Shown piece after piece: positions 34,661 to 44,085 of a DNA stretch of 64,000 nucleotides. Within the stretch, counting starts at the first letter, position 1. Every line of letters starts with the position of its first letter. The DNA is from Mogibacterium sp. (GTDB taxonomy: Bacteria > Bacillota > Clostridia > Peptostreptococcales > Anaerovoracaceae). The notes beneath the pieces were generated by a model that saw nothing but the letters and a program-made list of their open reading frames with translations, ran no database searches and had not been told where the DNA came from. The position numbers and the translations under genes were made by a program. The stretch spans positions 21,150 to 85,149 of the forward strand of contig JAFWMD010000030.1 in NCBI GenBank assembly GCA_017510725.1. The letters are read 5' to 3'.

Positions 34661-35791
34661 ATGAAAAAGAAAAAAATGTTAGCTATGCTCCTGGCCGGAG
34701 GGCAGGGCAGCAGGCTCTATGACCTGACTACCGCCATTGCCAAGCCGGCTGTATCGTTCGGAGGCAAGTATCGAATAATCGACTTCGGACTCTCGAACTG
34801 TGTCAATTCCGGAATTGACACAGTAGGCATACTGGTACAGTACAAGCCGCTTGTCCTCAACAGATACGTTGGAACAGGCGAGTCCTGGGACATGGCAGTA
34901 GAAGATGGCGGCGTACACATTCTGCCTCCATATGCCGGTGCGACTGGCGGCGAGTGGTATGAGGGCACGGCAGACGCCATTTACCACAACATAGACTTCA
35001 TTGATATGTATAACCCTGAGAATGTACTGATCCTTTCGGGTGACCATATCTACAAGATGGACTATAACCTCATGCTCGAGGAGCATGTGAAGAATAATTC
35101 CGACCTTACCGTATCTGTCATCGAGGTACCATGGGAGGATGCGAGCAGATTCGGCATCATGACTGCAGACGATCAGGGCAACATCGTGAAGTTCTCTGAG
35201 AAACCGAAAGAACCGGACAGCAATCTTGCTTCGATGGGTATCTACATCTTCAAGTGGGATGTCCTGCGCAGGGCACTTCTCGAAGACCACGAGACAGAAG
35301 GCTCGTCACATGATTTCGGAAATGACCTTATTCCTAAGCTGCTGGGCGAAGGAAAGAAACTCACGGTATACAGGTTTGCCGGATACTGGAGAGACGTCGG
35401 TACCGTCCAGAGCTATTATGACAGCCAGATGGATCTGATGGACAACGTAGACAGCATCAACGTTTTCACCGGAGAAGACAGGGTATTCTCCAATGCCAAC
35501 ATGTATCCGCCGCAGTATATCGGCCGTGAAGCAAATATCCACAATTCACTCATCTGCAATGGATGCACGGTTTATGGAAGTGTCAACCACTCCATACTGG
35601 GCTCCGGCGCTGTCGTAAGTGCCGGCGCGGTAATCGAAGATTCAATCGTCCTTCCTAACGCATGGATAGGCCGCAACTGCCGAATTACAAAGGCGATCAT
35701 CAATGAAGGTGCTGTCGTCGAAGATAACGCAGTAATAGGTGATCCTAACGGAGACGTACAGGTTTACGGCAAGACCAATCTGTCGATATAG
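34661..35791 (+). CDS. glgC: Glucose-1-phosphate adenylyltransferase, catalytic subunit
   Basis: 376 residues from ATG 34661; ATG 34655 is possible but lies only three bases after the AGGAGG site. It makes ADP-glucose from ATP and glucose-1-phosphate. [14 protein letters not shown] is the nucleotide loop; [19 protein letters not shown] and [10 protein letters not shown] (catalytic Asp) follow. [11 protein letters not shown] carries the sugar-phosphate-binding Lys. The last 90 residues form the beta-helix domain. In Bacillota GlgC pairs with GlgD, the next gene. Confidence 0.96.
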   Translation: MKKKKMLAMLLAGGQGSRLYDLTTAIAKPAVSFGGKYRIIDFGLSNCVNSGIDTVGILVQYKPLVLNRYVGTGESWDMAVEDGGVHILPPYAGATGGEWYEGTADAIYHNIDFIDMYNPENVLILSGDHIYKMDYNLMLEEHVKNNSDLTVSVIEVPWEDASRFGIMTADDQGNIVKFSEKPKEPDSNLASMGIYIFKWDVLRRALLEDHETEGSSHDFGNDLIPKLLGEGKKLTVYRFAGYWRDVGTVQSYYDSQMDLMDNVDSINVFTGEDRVFSNANMYPPQYIGREANIHNSLICNGCTVYGSVNHSILGSGAVVSAGAVIEDSIVLPNAWIGRNCRITKAIINEGAVVEDNAVIGDPNGDVQVYGKTNLSI

Positions 35792-35810
35792 GAAAGGAGG
35801 ATACAGGAAC

Positions 35811-36914
35811 ATGAAAACTATCGGACTTATTTCCGCAAACTATGGAAGCAGCGAATTCGGCGAACTGCTTGAAAACAGGACCCTGGCATCGCTCCCTTAT
35901 GGTGGCAGATACAGGCTCATCGATTTTGCACTTTCAAACATGGCGAACGCAGGCATTACTACTGTCGGCGTTATAGCACCTGCTGATTCAGGCTCGCTTA
36001 TTGACCATATAGGAGTTGGTAATCCATGGTCACTTGCCCGTAAAAGAGGCGGACTGTTTGTAATGCCGGGCTCGGTATACGGCATGCAGAAGTCAGGCAG
36101 CAGATTCCTCATGAGAGATCTGCTCAAGTGCGACAGATTCTTTTATAAAGACGATGCTGACTACGTGATTATGTCTGGCAGCACGGATGTATGCAATATG
36201 GATTTTGAGCCGTTCATCAAGGCTCATGCAGAATCCGGAAAACCTATCACCATGATGTACAAGAAAGTGCCTAGGGGCGAAGAGTTCCATGGATATTTCC
36301 TCGACATCAACGAGAACGGTGATGTGGCTGCTATCCACAACGAAAGCAATGGATGGTCCAACTACTTCGCAGACTGCTTCATCATCAACAGAACGTACAT
36401 GATTGACTTCCTGGGCTGGTATAAAGCACTCGAGTACATGGATATGATCGAACTGATCCGCGATAACAAGGATAGTATAGACATCGGCACTTTCGAGTTC
36501 AGGGGATATCTTGGTAAGATCAAAAATCCATGGGAGTTCCTCAAGGTGAACCAGGGAATGACAGATTATGACATCCGCAATGAGGTGTTCTGCAATCCTG
36601 AAAGACCTATCTTTACAAGAGCACAGGATGAGGCGCCAGTATTCCACTATCCTGAGGCAGATGTAAGGAATTCCGTGATTTCGACCGGATGCATCGTAGA
36701 AGGCAGGGTAGAAAACAGCGTTATCTTCAGAAGCTGCCACATTGCCAAGGGAGCTGTGGTACGCAACTCCGTGATCATGATGCACGGCACCATAGGTGAA
36801 GGCGCTGTACTTGACAATGTGATCGTAGACAAGTATGTAACGATCAACCCTGGAGTAAAGATCTACGGCGGAGAGAGAGAACCTGTTATCATAGGAAAGA
36901 ACTCCAAGATTTAA
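35811..36914 (+). CDS. glgD: Glucose-1-phosphate adenylyltransferase, GlgD subunit
   Basis: 367 residues from ATG 35811, with AAAGGAGG upstream; an earlier in-frame start lies within glgC. The fold is that of GlgC, but the N-terminal nucleotide loop is lost (LISANYGSSEFGELLEN instead of a GGxGxRL loop). Later matches remain (YRLIDFALSNM, VIMSGSTDVCNMD instead of SGDH). So the catalytic residues are missing, as is typical of GlgD, a non-catalytic partner that modulates GlgC activity. C-terminal beta-helix repeats follow (ENSVIFRSCHIAKGAVV). Position between glgC and glgA is the classical one. Confidence 0.95.
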   Translation: MKTIGLISANYGSSEFGELLENRTLASLPYGGRYRLIDFALSNMANAGITTVGVIAPADSGSLIDHIGVGNPWSLARKRGGLFVMPGSVYGMQKSGSRFLMRDLLKCDRFFYKDDADYVIMSGSTDVCNMDFEPFIKAHAESGKPITMMYKKVPRGEEFHGYFLDINENGDVAAIHNESNGWSNYFADCFIINRTYMIDFLGWYKALEYMDMIELIRDNKDSIDIGTFEFRGYLGKIKNPWEFLKVNQGMTDYDIRNEVFCNPERPIFTRAQDEAPVFHYPEADVRNSVISTGCIVEGRVENSVIFRSCHIAKGAVVRNSVIMMHGTIGEGAVLDNVIVDKYVTINPGVKIYGGEREPVIIGKNSKI

Positions 36915-36936
36915 AAAACAACAAACGGGGTATGAC

Positions 36937-38391
36937 ATGGCTAAGAAAAATATACTTTTCGCAGCATTCGAAGCATCACCTTTCATAAAGACCGGCGGCC
37001 TCGGAGATGTATCCGGGGCCTTGCCTGCTCATCTTAAGAATGATGAGTTTAACGTGAGAGTCATTCTGCCGCTCATCAGCTCAATACCTGAAGAATATAA
37101 GAGCAGGATGGAATTCATTACCAGCTATGAGGTGCCGCTCGGATGGAGAAATCAGTACTGCGGGCTATTCACACTGATGAAAGGCGGAGTGAAGTATTAC
37201 TTCCTTGACAATGAGTACTATTTCAAGCGCAGTCAGGTCTATGGCGAATTTGATGATGCCGAAAGAGTTGCTTTCTTCTCGAAAGCCGTGCTCGAGACCA
37301 TTAAATACATAGCGAAAAATTACAAGCCTGATATCATCCACTGTAACGACTGGCACACTGCTCTGGTTCCAGTATATCTGAAAGAGCTGTATACAGACGA
37401 TCCGCTGTTCGATTCCATCAAGACTGTGTTCACTATCCATAACCTGCAATTCCAGGGGATGTACAGCAAGTATGTGACAGGCGACGTATGCGGTCTGGGA
37501 GGAACTCCTGCTGAGGAGAAAATGCTTCATTTCGATTCAGTCAACTTCCTTAAAGGCGCAGTTATCTATTCAGATGCCGTTACTACAGTAAGCCAGACAT
37601 ATGCTGAAGAGATATGCACGGCCAGATATGGCGAAGGCCTGGAGGGTCTGTTCCAGGAGGTCCACAATAAGCTGAGCGGCCTGATCAACGGCATAGACCG
37701 TAAGAACTATGATCCTAAGACCGACAAGGCAATAGCGGTCAACTATGATGAGACATGCCTTGAAAAGAAGGTTCTGAATAAGCTTGCTCTTCAGAAAGAA
37801 CTCGGACTCGAAGAGGATCCTGATGTTCCTCTCTTTGCGATGGTGAGCCGTCTCACGACTCAAAAGGGAGCAAATCTTATTGCGGAACTCATGCCTGAGT
37901 TCCGGGAAAGAAACATGCAGCTCGCTGTCCTCGGAACAGGCGACTACCTCTATGAGCATGCAATCGCTGATTTTGCTTATCATAATCAGATCAGATTCGC
38001 TGCACGCATAGCTTTTGACGAAAAGCTTTCAAGAAGGTTTTATGCCGGAGCGGACGTATTCCTGATGCCTTCGGATTTTGAGCCATGCGGACTTGCACAG
38101 ATGATATCCATGCGCTACGGTACTCTGCCACTGGTAAGGGAGACGGGCGGCCTCAAAGATACTGTAAAAGGATATTGGGATTACGGCAATATGGCTAACG
38201 GCTTTTCTTTCAAGGATTTCGATACAAACGGCCTTCTCAGTGCAGTAGACCTTGCGATCGGCCTGTGGAACGGCCAGAAGGATACATGGAAAGAGCTGCA
38301 GAAGAACGCTGTTGCCATGGATTTCGGCTGGGAAGAATCAGCTGAGAAATACCGCAAGCTATACGCCGGCCTGATGAAAGAAAAGAAATGA
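36937..38391 (+). CDS. glgA: Glycogen synthase (ADP-glucose)
   Basis: 484 residues, GT5 family, GT-B fold. It adds glucose from ADP-glucose to the growing glucan. KTGGLGDVSGALP near the N-terminus binds ADP-glucose; HCNDWHTALVPVYLK and VFTIHNLQFQGMY are typical. In the C-terminal half, MVSRLTTQKGANL and MPSDFEPCGLAQM carry the sugar-nucleotide binding Glu and neighbours. The start has ACGGGG upstream. The TGA overlaps the ATG of the amylase fusion by four bases. Confidence 0.97.
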   Translation: MAKKNILFAAFEASPFIKTGGLGDVSGALPAHLKNDEFNVRVILPLISSIPEEYKSRMEFITSYEVPLGWRNQYCGLFTLMKGGVKYYFLDNEYYFKRSQVYGEFDDAERVAFFSKAVLETIKYIAKNYKPDIIHCNDWHTALVPVYLKELYTDDPLFDSIKTVFTIHNLQFQGMYSKYVTGDVCGLGGTPAEEKMLHFDSVNFLKGAVIYSDAVTTVSQTYAEEICTARYGEGLEGLFQEVHNKLSGLINGIDRKNYDPKTDKAIAVNYDETCLEKKVLNKLALQKELGLEEDPDVPLFAMVSRLTTQKGANLIAELMPEFRERNMQLAVLGTGDYLYEHAIADFAYHNQIRFAARIAFDEKLSRRFYAGADVFLMPSDFEPCGLAQMISMRYGTLPLVRETGGLKDTVKGYWDYGNMANGFSFKDFDTNGLLSAVDLAIGLWNGQKDTWKELQKNAVAMDFGWEESAEKYRKLYAGLMKEKK

Positions 38392-41300
38392 AGATTAAAC
38401 ACGATTCAAGAAAAGCAGAATACAGAGAGCCCTTCGGAGCGGCGAAAACCGGGACGAAGGTCTCTCTTACTATTGAAATAAATGATCCGGTTCCCGAAAG
38501 TGTGAGACTCATGCTCTGGCACGGAGACGATCCGGAAGTCAGCTATCTGGAAATGTCGGAAGCCGGAGAAGGAAGATATACTGCGGCATTCCCGCTGCCT
38601 GATGAAGGCTGCCTGGTCTGGTACGCCTTTGAGATAGAAACCGAGGACGATGACGAAAGAGCGGTCATCTATTATGGAAACAATACCGAGGATCTCGGCG
38701 GAGAAGGAAGGACATATCTGGACGATCCTCACCGCTACCAGATCACGGTATATAAGGAGTCTGAAGTGCCTGAATGGTACAGGGACGGTATAGTATATCA
38801 GATATTCCCTGACAGATTTGTCCGTGATGACGGATGGCGCGAAAGGACTGAAGCTGCAAATAAGAAGATTAATGACAGACGCAGTGACATGAAGCGTGTC
38901 ATTCAGGAAGACTGGACTAAACCTGCTTATTATGTGCGCGACGAGACCGGTAAGGTGGTCGAGTGGCCGATGATGGGCGGAAGCCTTAAGGGAATAGAAG
39001 AAAAACTCGACTATCTGAAATCACTTGGAGTCACATGCATTTATCTTAACCCTGTTTTTGAGGCAGCTTCCAACCACCGCTATGACACCGGCGACTACAT
39101 GCATATAGACGAGGCTCTCGGAACGGATTCTGACTTTGAGGAGCTTGCAGATGCAGCGAGGGAGAAGGGGATACGCATCATACTTGACGGCGTATTCAGC
39201 CATACCGGGGCTGACAGCATCTATTTTGACAAAATGGGCAATTACTCAAAGATGCATCCTGATGAAGAAAACGCCTCAGGAGCCTGGAGCCATGTGGACT
39301 CACCTTACAGGAGCTGGTTCAAGTTTGACAAAAACGAACGCCATGGATACAGCTGCTGGTGGGGTGTTGAAGATCTTCCGGAAGTAGATGAAACAAACCC
39401 GGGTTACAGGGAATTCATTCTGGGCGAGGACGGAGTCATCTCTCACTGGATGAAGAAAGGTGCTTCCGGATGGAGACTCGATGTTGCAGATGAGCTTCCG
39501 GACTCTTTCATAGTCGAGACACGTGAAAGGATCAAGGCAATTGATCCGGACGGACTCCTCCTTGGGGAAGTCTGGGAGGATGCCAGCAACAAGATAAGCT
39601 ATGGCGAGCGCCGCAAGTACTTCATGGGTGATGAGCTTGATTCCACGATGCATTATCCGCTGAGAGACATCCTGCTCGACTATATAAACTACACCATAGG
39701 ATCATCCGGAGCTGTTGACAGGCTCATGAACATTGCGGAGAACTACCCTCCACAGAATTTCTACGCAACTATGAATCTTCTGGGGAGCCACGACAGGGCC
39801 CGCATCATGACAATGATGGCTGCGGAAGAGGACTACAGTGCGGCCACGAAAAAAGTGAAGGTGCTTTCGACGCTGCAGTACTGTCTGCCGGGCGTCCCGT
39901 GCATTTATTACGGCGATGAAGCAGGCCTTCTGGGTGGTACTGATCCTGCAAACCGCAGCGGTTTCCCGTGGGGCTTTGAGAACCTAGATCTCGGATATCA
40001 CTACAGGATGCTCGGACTCCTGTATGATGAGCATCCTGTGCTTAAGGACGGCGGATTCGAGTTCCTTTCGGGAAGATTCGGGATCGATGAAGACATACTT
40101 GCTTTCACAAGGACCGGCCGGGATTCTGCAGGAACTGAGGAGACCATACTTGTTCTTGCAAACAGAAGATACTCACCGGCTGAGGTAGACCTGAAAAGCG
40201 TTGACGGACTCAGATGCGGATACGCACTGGAACTTCTGGCTTCGGAAGAGCTTCCTGTCGATGATGAAGGAAGTCTCGGTGTCATAAGGATGGACAGCCT
40301 TTCCTCAATGGTTATAAGTCTCAGGGCTGAAAAGCCTGAAGCTGAGGATCTGGGGAGAAGTGCGGGCGTGATCTGCCACATCAGCTCATTGCCGGAAGGA
40401 AAGCTCGGAAAAGGTGCAAGAGACTTTGTCGATAAAATCGCTTCAGCAGGATTCACCATCTGGCAGGTTTTGCCTCTCAATCCTGCAGGAATGGGAAATT
40501 CTCCGTACAGCAGCTATGCTGCTTTTGCAGGAGAGCCTGCATTCATCGATTATGATGAACTTCCTGACACAGAAGGGTATTACGATTTCATAAAAGAAAA
40601 CGATTACTGGCTGCATGACTACATTGCGTACAATATTCTGAAAGAAGAGAATGAGAAAAAGCCATGGTACGAATGGCCGGATAAATACAGAAATGCTGAT
40701 TCGCTCGCAATAATAAACTCGTTTACAGAAGAGCAGAAAATGAGAGCTAGCAAGCTCGTGGGTGAGCAGTACTGCTTCTACTCGCAGTGGAACGATCTCA
40801 AGGCATACGCCAATTCAAAAGGCGTGCGCCTGATGGGCGATCTGCCGATGTACATGGCAGCGGATTCTGCCGACGTCTGGGCAAACAAGCATATATTCAG
40901 GATGAACGATACCGGTACCCAGAGTGTACATGCAGGAGTTCCGCCTGATGCATTCAGCAAGGTAGGACAGGACTGGGGAAATCCGCTGTATGACTGGGAA
41001 GTTCTGAAGGACGGCGGCTACGGATGGTGGCTTAGACGTATACGCCAGTGTGCAGAACGGTTTGACATACTCAGGATCGACCACTTCAGAGGCCTTTCAG
41101 AGTATTATGCGATCCCTGAGGGCGGAGACCCTAAGGAAGGCTGCTGGCAGCACAGCGCAGGCCTGAGGTTCCTGGCCGACATGCGCGGAATGCTCAGGGC
41201 AGAAGGTTTCGGAATGAAGCTCCTTGTTGAGGATCTCGGCCATCTCGATGCCGGAGTAAAGAATCTGCTGACGCTCAGCGGTCTGCCTGGAATGGATATC

Positions 41301-41738
41301 TGGCAGTTCACCGCAGATCACATGAAGGAGATGTGTGAAAAGGAGCCGGAGAAGGCAAAGAACAGAGCTTTCTATACCGGCACTCATGACAACAACACTC
41401 TGGTAGGATTCCTGAAAGAGAGATCCGGAAACAGTTACATGGACTATGACCATGCTGAAAGCGACTCATCAGAGATGGGAAGTACTGTCGAAGCTCTTGC
41501 AGTGATCCGGAAGATATACGAGAGTCCGGCCGTACTAGCCATGCTGCAGGTCCAGGATATACTTATGCTCGGAGAAGAAGCGCGCATGAACGTACCTGGA
41601 GTACCTGAAGGCAACTGGAAGTGGAAGATGCCCGGAAGCAATGTCGAAGAAGCATTCATGGATGCTGATCAGAGGCTGAAATGGTTCAGGGCTCTTGCCG
41701 AGAGAACCGGTCGTAAGGAAAGTGAGAACGGAGAGTAA
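38388..41738 (+). CDS. Fusion of alpha-amylase-family enzyme (GH13) and 4-alpha-glucanotransferase (GH77)
   Basis: 1116 residues. About 1-120: beta-sandwich N-domain of the neopullulanase type. About 125-590: GH13 barrel with the nucleophile in GWRLDVADELPD, the acid in LLGEVWEDAS and the third acid in LLGSHDRAR. About 650-1110: GH77 (MalQ) with HISSLPEGKLGKGARDF, the nucleophile in ILRIDHFRGL, the acid in LLVEDLGHLDAG and TGTHDNNTLVGF. All catalytic residues of both domains are intact. The pair could trim glucan branches or oligosaccharides and move glucans between chains, acting in breakdown and reshaping. Translationally coupled to glgA. Similar fusions are known in Clostridia. Not secreted: no signal peptide. 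Confidence 0.93.
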   Translation: MKIKHDSRKAEYREPFGAAKTGTKVSLTIEINDPVPESVRLMLWHGDDPEVSYLEMSEAGEGRYTAAFPLPDEGCLVWYAFEIETEDDDERAVIYYGNNTEDLGGEGRTYLDDPHRYQITVYKESEVPEWYRDGIVYQIFPDRFVRDDGWRERTEAANKKINDRRSDMKRVIQEDWTKPAYYVRDETGKVVEWPMMGGSLKGIEEKLDYLKSLGVTCIYLNPVFEAASNHRYDTGDYMHIDEALGTDSDFEELADAAREKGIRIILDGVFSHTGADSIYFDKMGNYSKMHPDEENASGAWSHVDSPYRSWFKFDKNERHGYSCWWGVEDLPEVDETNPGYREFILGEDGVISHWMKKGASGWRLDVADELPDSFIVETRERIKAIDPDGLLLGEVWEDASNKISYGERRKYFMGDELDSTMHYPLRDILLDYINYTIGSSGAVDRLMNIAENYPPQNFYATMNLLGSHDRARIMTMMAAEEDYSAATKKVKVLSTLQYCLPGVPCIYYGDEAGLLGGTDPANRSGFPWGFENLDLGYHYRMLGLLYDEHPVLKDGGFEFLSGRFGIDEDILAFTRTGRDSAGTEETILVLANRRYSPAEVDLKSVDGLRCGYALELLASEELPVDDEGSLGVIRMDSLSSMVISLRAEKPEAEDLGRSAGVICHISSLPEGKLGKGARDFVDKIASAGFTIWQVLPLNPAGMGNSPYSSYAAFAGEPAFIDYDELPDTEGYYDFIKENDYWLHDYIAYNILKEENEKKPWYEWPDKYRNADSLAIINSFTEEQKMRASKLVGEQYCFYSQWNDLKAYANSKGVRLMGDLPMYMAADSADVWANKHIFRMNDTGTQSVHAGVPPDAFSKVGQDWGNPLYDWEVLKDGGYGWWLRRIRQCAERFDILRIDHFRGLSEYYAIPEGGDPKEGCWQHSAGLRFLADMRGMLRAEGFGMKLLVEDLGHLDAGVKNLLTLSGLPGMDIWQFTADHMKEMCEKEPEKAKNRAFYTGTHDNNTLVGFLKERSGNSYMDYDHAESDSSEMGSTVEALAVIRKIYESPAVLAMLQVQDILMLGEEARMNVPGVPEGNWKWKMPGSNVEEAFMDADQRLKWFRALAERTGRKESENGE

Positions 41739-41741
41739 AAA

Positions 41742-42986
41742 ATGATCCGCAACATTGTTTTTGACATAGGAAATGTGCTCATAGGATTTGATGCAATGGA
41801 CTATCTCGTTTCGCTTTTCGGTAAAGAGAAGGCTGTCCGCATAGCACAGGCTGTATTCGGCTCAGGATACTGGCAGGAACTCGATATAGCAAGGCTCAGC
41901 GTAGAAGAGATACTGGAGCTGTTTTACAGCGGCGCACCTGATCTTCGTGATGAGATAAAGGAATCATTCGACCGTATAGGCGAATGTGTCACAAAGCTCG
42001 AATGGCCGGTCCCTCTGGTAGACTCTCTGAAGGATAAGGGCTATGGAGTATATTTTCTTTCAAACATGTCGGAGCATGTGAAAGATTCAAACCGCAGTGC
42101 TTTTGAGTTCGTATCCCACATGGACGGCGGAATATGGTCGTGTGATGTGCATACCATAAAACCGGATACTGAGATATATAAGATACTCTTTGAAAAGTAC
42201 GGACTCATCCCTGAGGAGTGCCTCTTTATCGATGATCACAAGGAGAATATTGACATCGGAAAGAAGCTCGGCATGAAGGGCATAGTCTTCAGAGACCACG
42301 ATCAGCTTACTGCCGATCTGAGCAAGGCGCTTACGAAGGATGTTGCTCACGACAGGATCTCAGTACTCTGCTATGGTGATTCCAACACATACGGCTACGA
42401 CCCTCAGACAGGAGGAAGGTATCCGTTTGAGAAGCGCTGGACAACTCTGCTGGCTGAGATGCTGGGGAGCAGATACGAGGTGATACCTGAGGGGCTGAAC
42501 GGAAGGACCACTGCATATGACAGACCTGGAGCTGCATGGAAAAACGGTGCAGGCAGCCTGATCGCGTGCCTCGGAACTCATAAGCCGGTGGACTATGTGA
42601 TCGTCATGCTGGGCACCAACGACTGCGATGCGGAGCTTGATCTTTCTGCAGAGAAAATTGCAGACGGAATGGAGACTCTTATCAGAATGATCGAAGAGGA
42701 GACTCCGGCTCTGCAGGGTTATGTGCCGGAGATAATAGTTACAGCACCGGCAGCGATACAGGGAGACTATGAAAAATCTCCGTTTGCGGATAAGCTTACG
42801 GCTGAATCCGTGCAAAAATCCGTCGATATCGGTCCTCTCTTCAGGGACATTGCAGAACGCCATGGCGTAAGGTTTGCCGATGCAACATGCAGCATAGAAG
42901 TTTCGTCTGACTGTGAGCACCTTACGGAGAAAGGACACAGACAGCTCGCAGATCTCCTGTATGGGCTGATCAAAGCGCAGCATTGA
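41742..42986 (+). CDS. Fusion of HAD phosphatase (YihX-like) and SGNH esterase
   Basis: 414 residues, ACGGAGAG upstream. Residues 1 to about 200 are a HAD phosphatase: FDIGNVLIGFDAM (nucleophile Asp8), YFLSNMSEHVK (motif II), KPDTEIYKILFEKY (motif III Lys) and LFIDDHKENI (motif IV). The layout resembles E. coli YihX, which removes phosphate from glucose-1-phosphate. After a short linker, residues about 208-414 are an SGNH hydrolase like the Mycobacterium acyltransferase/esterase MsAcT: CYGDSNTYGYD (Ser), LNGRTTAYD, VIVMLGTNDCDAEL and the His in CEHLTEKGHRQ. It is the last gene of the glycogen operon, 3 bases after the glucanotransferase. Glucose-1-phosphate as substrate is inferred; the ester substrate is unknown. 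Confidence 0.82.
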   Translation: MIRNIVFDIGNVLIGFDAMDYLVSLFGKEKAVRIAQAVFGSGYWQELDIARLSVEEILELFYSGAPDLRDEIKESFDRIGECVTKLEWPVPLVDSLKDKGYGVYFLSNMSEHVKDSNRSAFEFVSHMDGGIWSCDVHTIKPDTEIYKILFEKYGLIPEECLFIDDHKENIDIGKKLGMKGIVFRDHDQLTADLSKALTKDVAHDRISVLCYGDSNTYGYDPQTGGRYPFEKRWTTLLAEMLGSRYEVIPEGLNGRTTAYDRPGAAWKNGAGSLIACLGTHKPVDYVIVMLGTNDCDAELDLSAEKIADGMETLIRMIEEETPALQGYVPEIIVTAPAAIQGDYEKSPFADKLTAESVQKSVDIGPLFRDIAERHGVRFADATCSIEVSSDCEHLTEKGHRQLADLLYGLIKAQH

Positions 42987-43028
42987 CCTGTTCGATTTCC
43001 TTTAAATAATGTAAGAATGCAAAAAATG

Positions 43029-43054
43029 GAGCGCATAAAGTGCTCTTTTTTTTT
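43029..43054 (+). terminator. Terminator of the glycogen operon
   Basis: GAGCGC (43029-43034) pairs with GTGCTC (43040-43045, one G-U), then nine T. Confidence 0.8.
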
Positions 43055-43110
43055 CATATTGTGATGAATATGTGATAAAATACCCTAGTGTCATTTAATA
43101 TGAGACACTA
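43052..43110 (+). promoter_or_regulatory. Promoter and inverted repeat before the first oligopeptide transporter
   Basis: A -10 TAAAAT (43076-43081) is extended by TGA; a weak -35 TTTCAT (43052-43057) lies 18 bases before. Directly downstream, TAGTGTC (43086-43092) and GACACTA (43104-43110) form a perfect inverted repeat over the expected transcript start, a likely repressor site. Confidence 0.5.
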
Positions 43111-43134
43111 TACCACGAGAAAGGACGTGATAAT

Positions 43135-44076
43135 TTGCTTATTTACATAGCTAAGCGACTGGCAGCAGCGGTGGCAACTCTGCTCCTTATCATGACGATC
43201 ACTTTCTTCCTGATGAACACCATTCCGGGAAGCCCGTTCCTGACGGAAAAATCTACTCCTCAGCAGATTGAACTGGCAAACCAGAAGTATGGTCTCGACA
43301 AGCCTCTTGTAGTTCAGCTCAAGAATTATCTTGTGAACTACTGCAAGGGCGACCTTGGTGTATCTCTTAAGATGCAGGAAGGAACACCTGTTAAGGAAAT
43401 TCTGTTCAGACAGGGAAAGTTCGGATTATCAATGAGACTGGGATTGCTTGCCGTTCTTGTTGCAGTGGTACTGGGCATACCACTGGGGTGTCTTGCAGCC
43501 TACAAAAGGGGTACCTGGGTGGATGGATTGCTAAGGGTACTCACTACAGTCGGAGTAGCGATCCCTACATTTGTACTCGCCGCGACATTGCTGATCTATC
43601 TTGGAGTCAAGGCGCAGCTTCTCCCGGTTCTTTCGGGAAGCCTTACAAACTGGAAGGCATATATCATGCCGGTAATATCGCTTTCATTCTATGATGTTTG
43701 CTATATTGCCAAGCTGACAAGGACTTCCATGCTCGATGCTATCAATCAGGACTACATAAGAACTGCGCGCGCAAAGGGTGTCAAAAATAAATGGATCGTA
43801 CTCAAGCATGCGCTCAGAAATTCGCTGATTCCTGTAGTTACCTTCCTCGGACCGCTGATTGCATTTATCATCACCGGTTCGTTCGTAGTTGAGACTACAT
43901 TCTCAATTCCGGGACTCGGCAAGTACTTCGTAGAGAGCGTTATTAACCGTGACTATACAGTTATCATGGCAACCACATTCGTGGTATCCATATTGGTCAT
44001 CGGTATGAATCTGGTTGTGGATATCGTATATAAGGTGATCGACCCGAGGATCACTCTCAGCTCAACAGACGAATAA
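43135..44076 (+). CDS. oppB: Oligopeptide ABC transporter permease (OppB-type), system 1
   Basis: 313 residues from TTG 43135 (GAAAGGAC upstream); the product then begins with the usual LIYIAKRL of OppB proteins. Six membrane helices: about 9-29, 100-122, 135-158, 173-193, 236-258 and 280-302. The EAA loop that contacts the ATPase is visible in IRTARAKGVKNKWIVLKHALRNSLIP. It forms the transmembrane channel with the next gene's product. The system imports di- or oligopeptides delivered by the binding lipoprotein encoded four genes on. Confidence 0.92.
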   Translation: MLIYIAKRLAAAVATLLLIMTITFFLMNTIPGSPFLTEKSTPQQIELANQKYGLDKPLVVQLKNYLVNYCKGDLGVSLKMQEGTPVKEILFRQGKFGLSMRLGLLAVLVAVVLGIPLGCLAAYKRGTWVDGLLRVLTTVGVAIPTFVLAATLLIYLGVKAQLLPVLSGSLTNWKAYIMPVISLSFYDVCYIAKLTRTSMLDAINQDYIRTARAKGVKNKWIVLKHALRNSLIPVVTFLGPLIAFIITGSFVVETTFSIPGLGKYFVESVINRDYTVIMATTFVVSILVIGMNLVVDIVYKVIDPRITLSSTDE

Positions 44077-44085
44077 GGAGGAATC

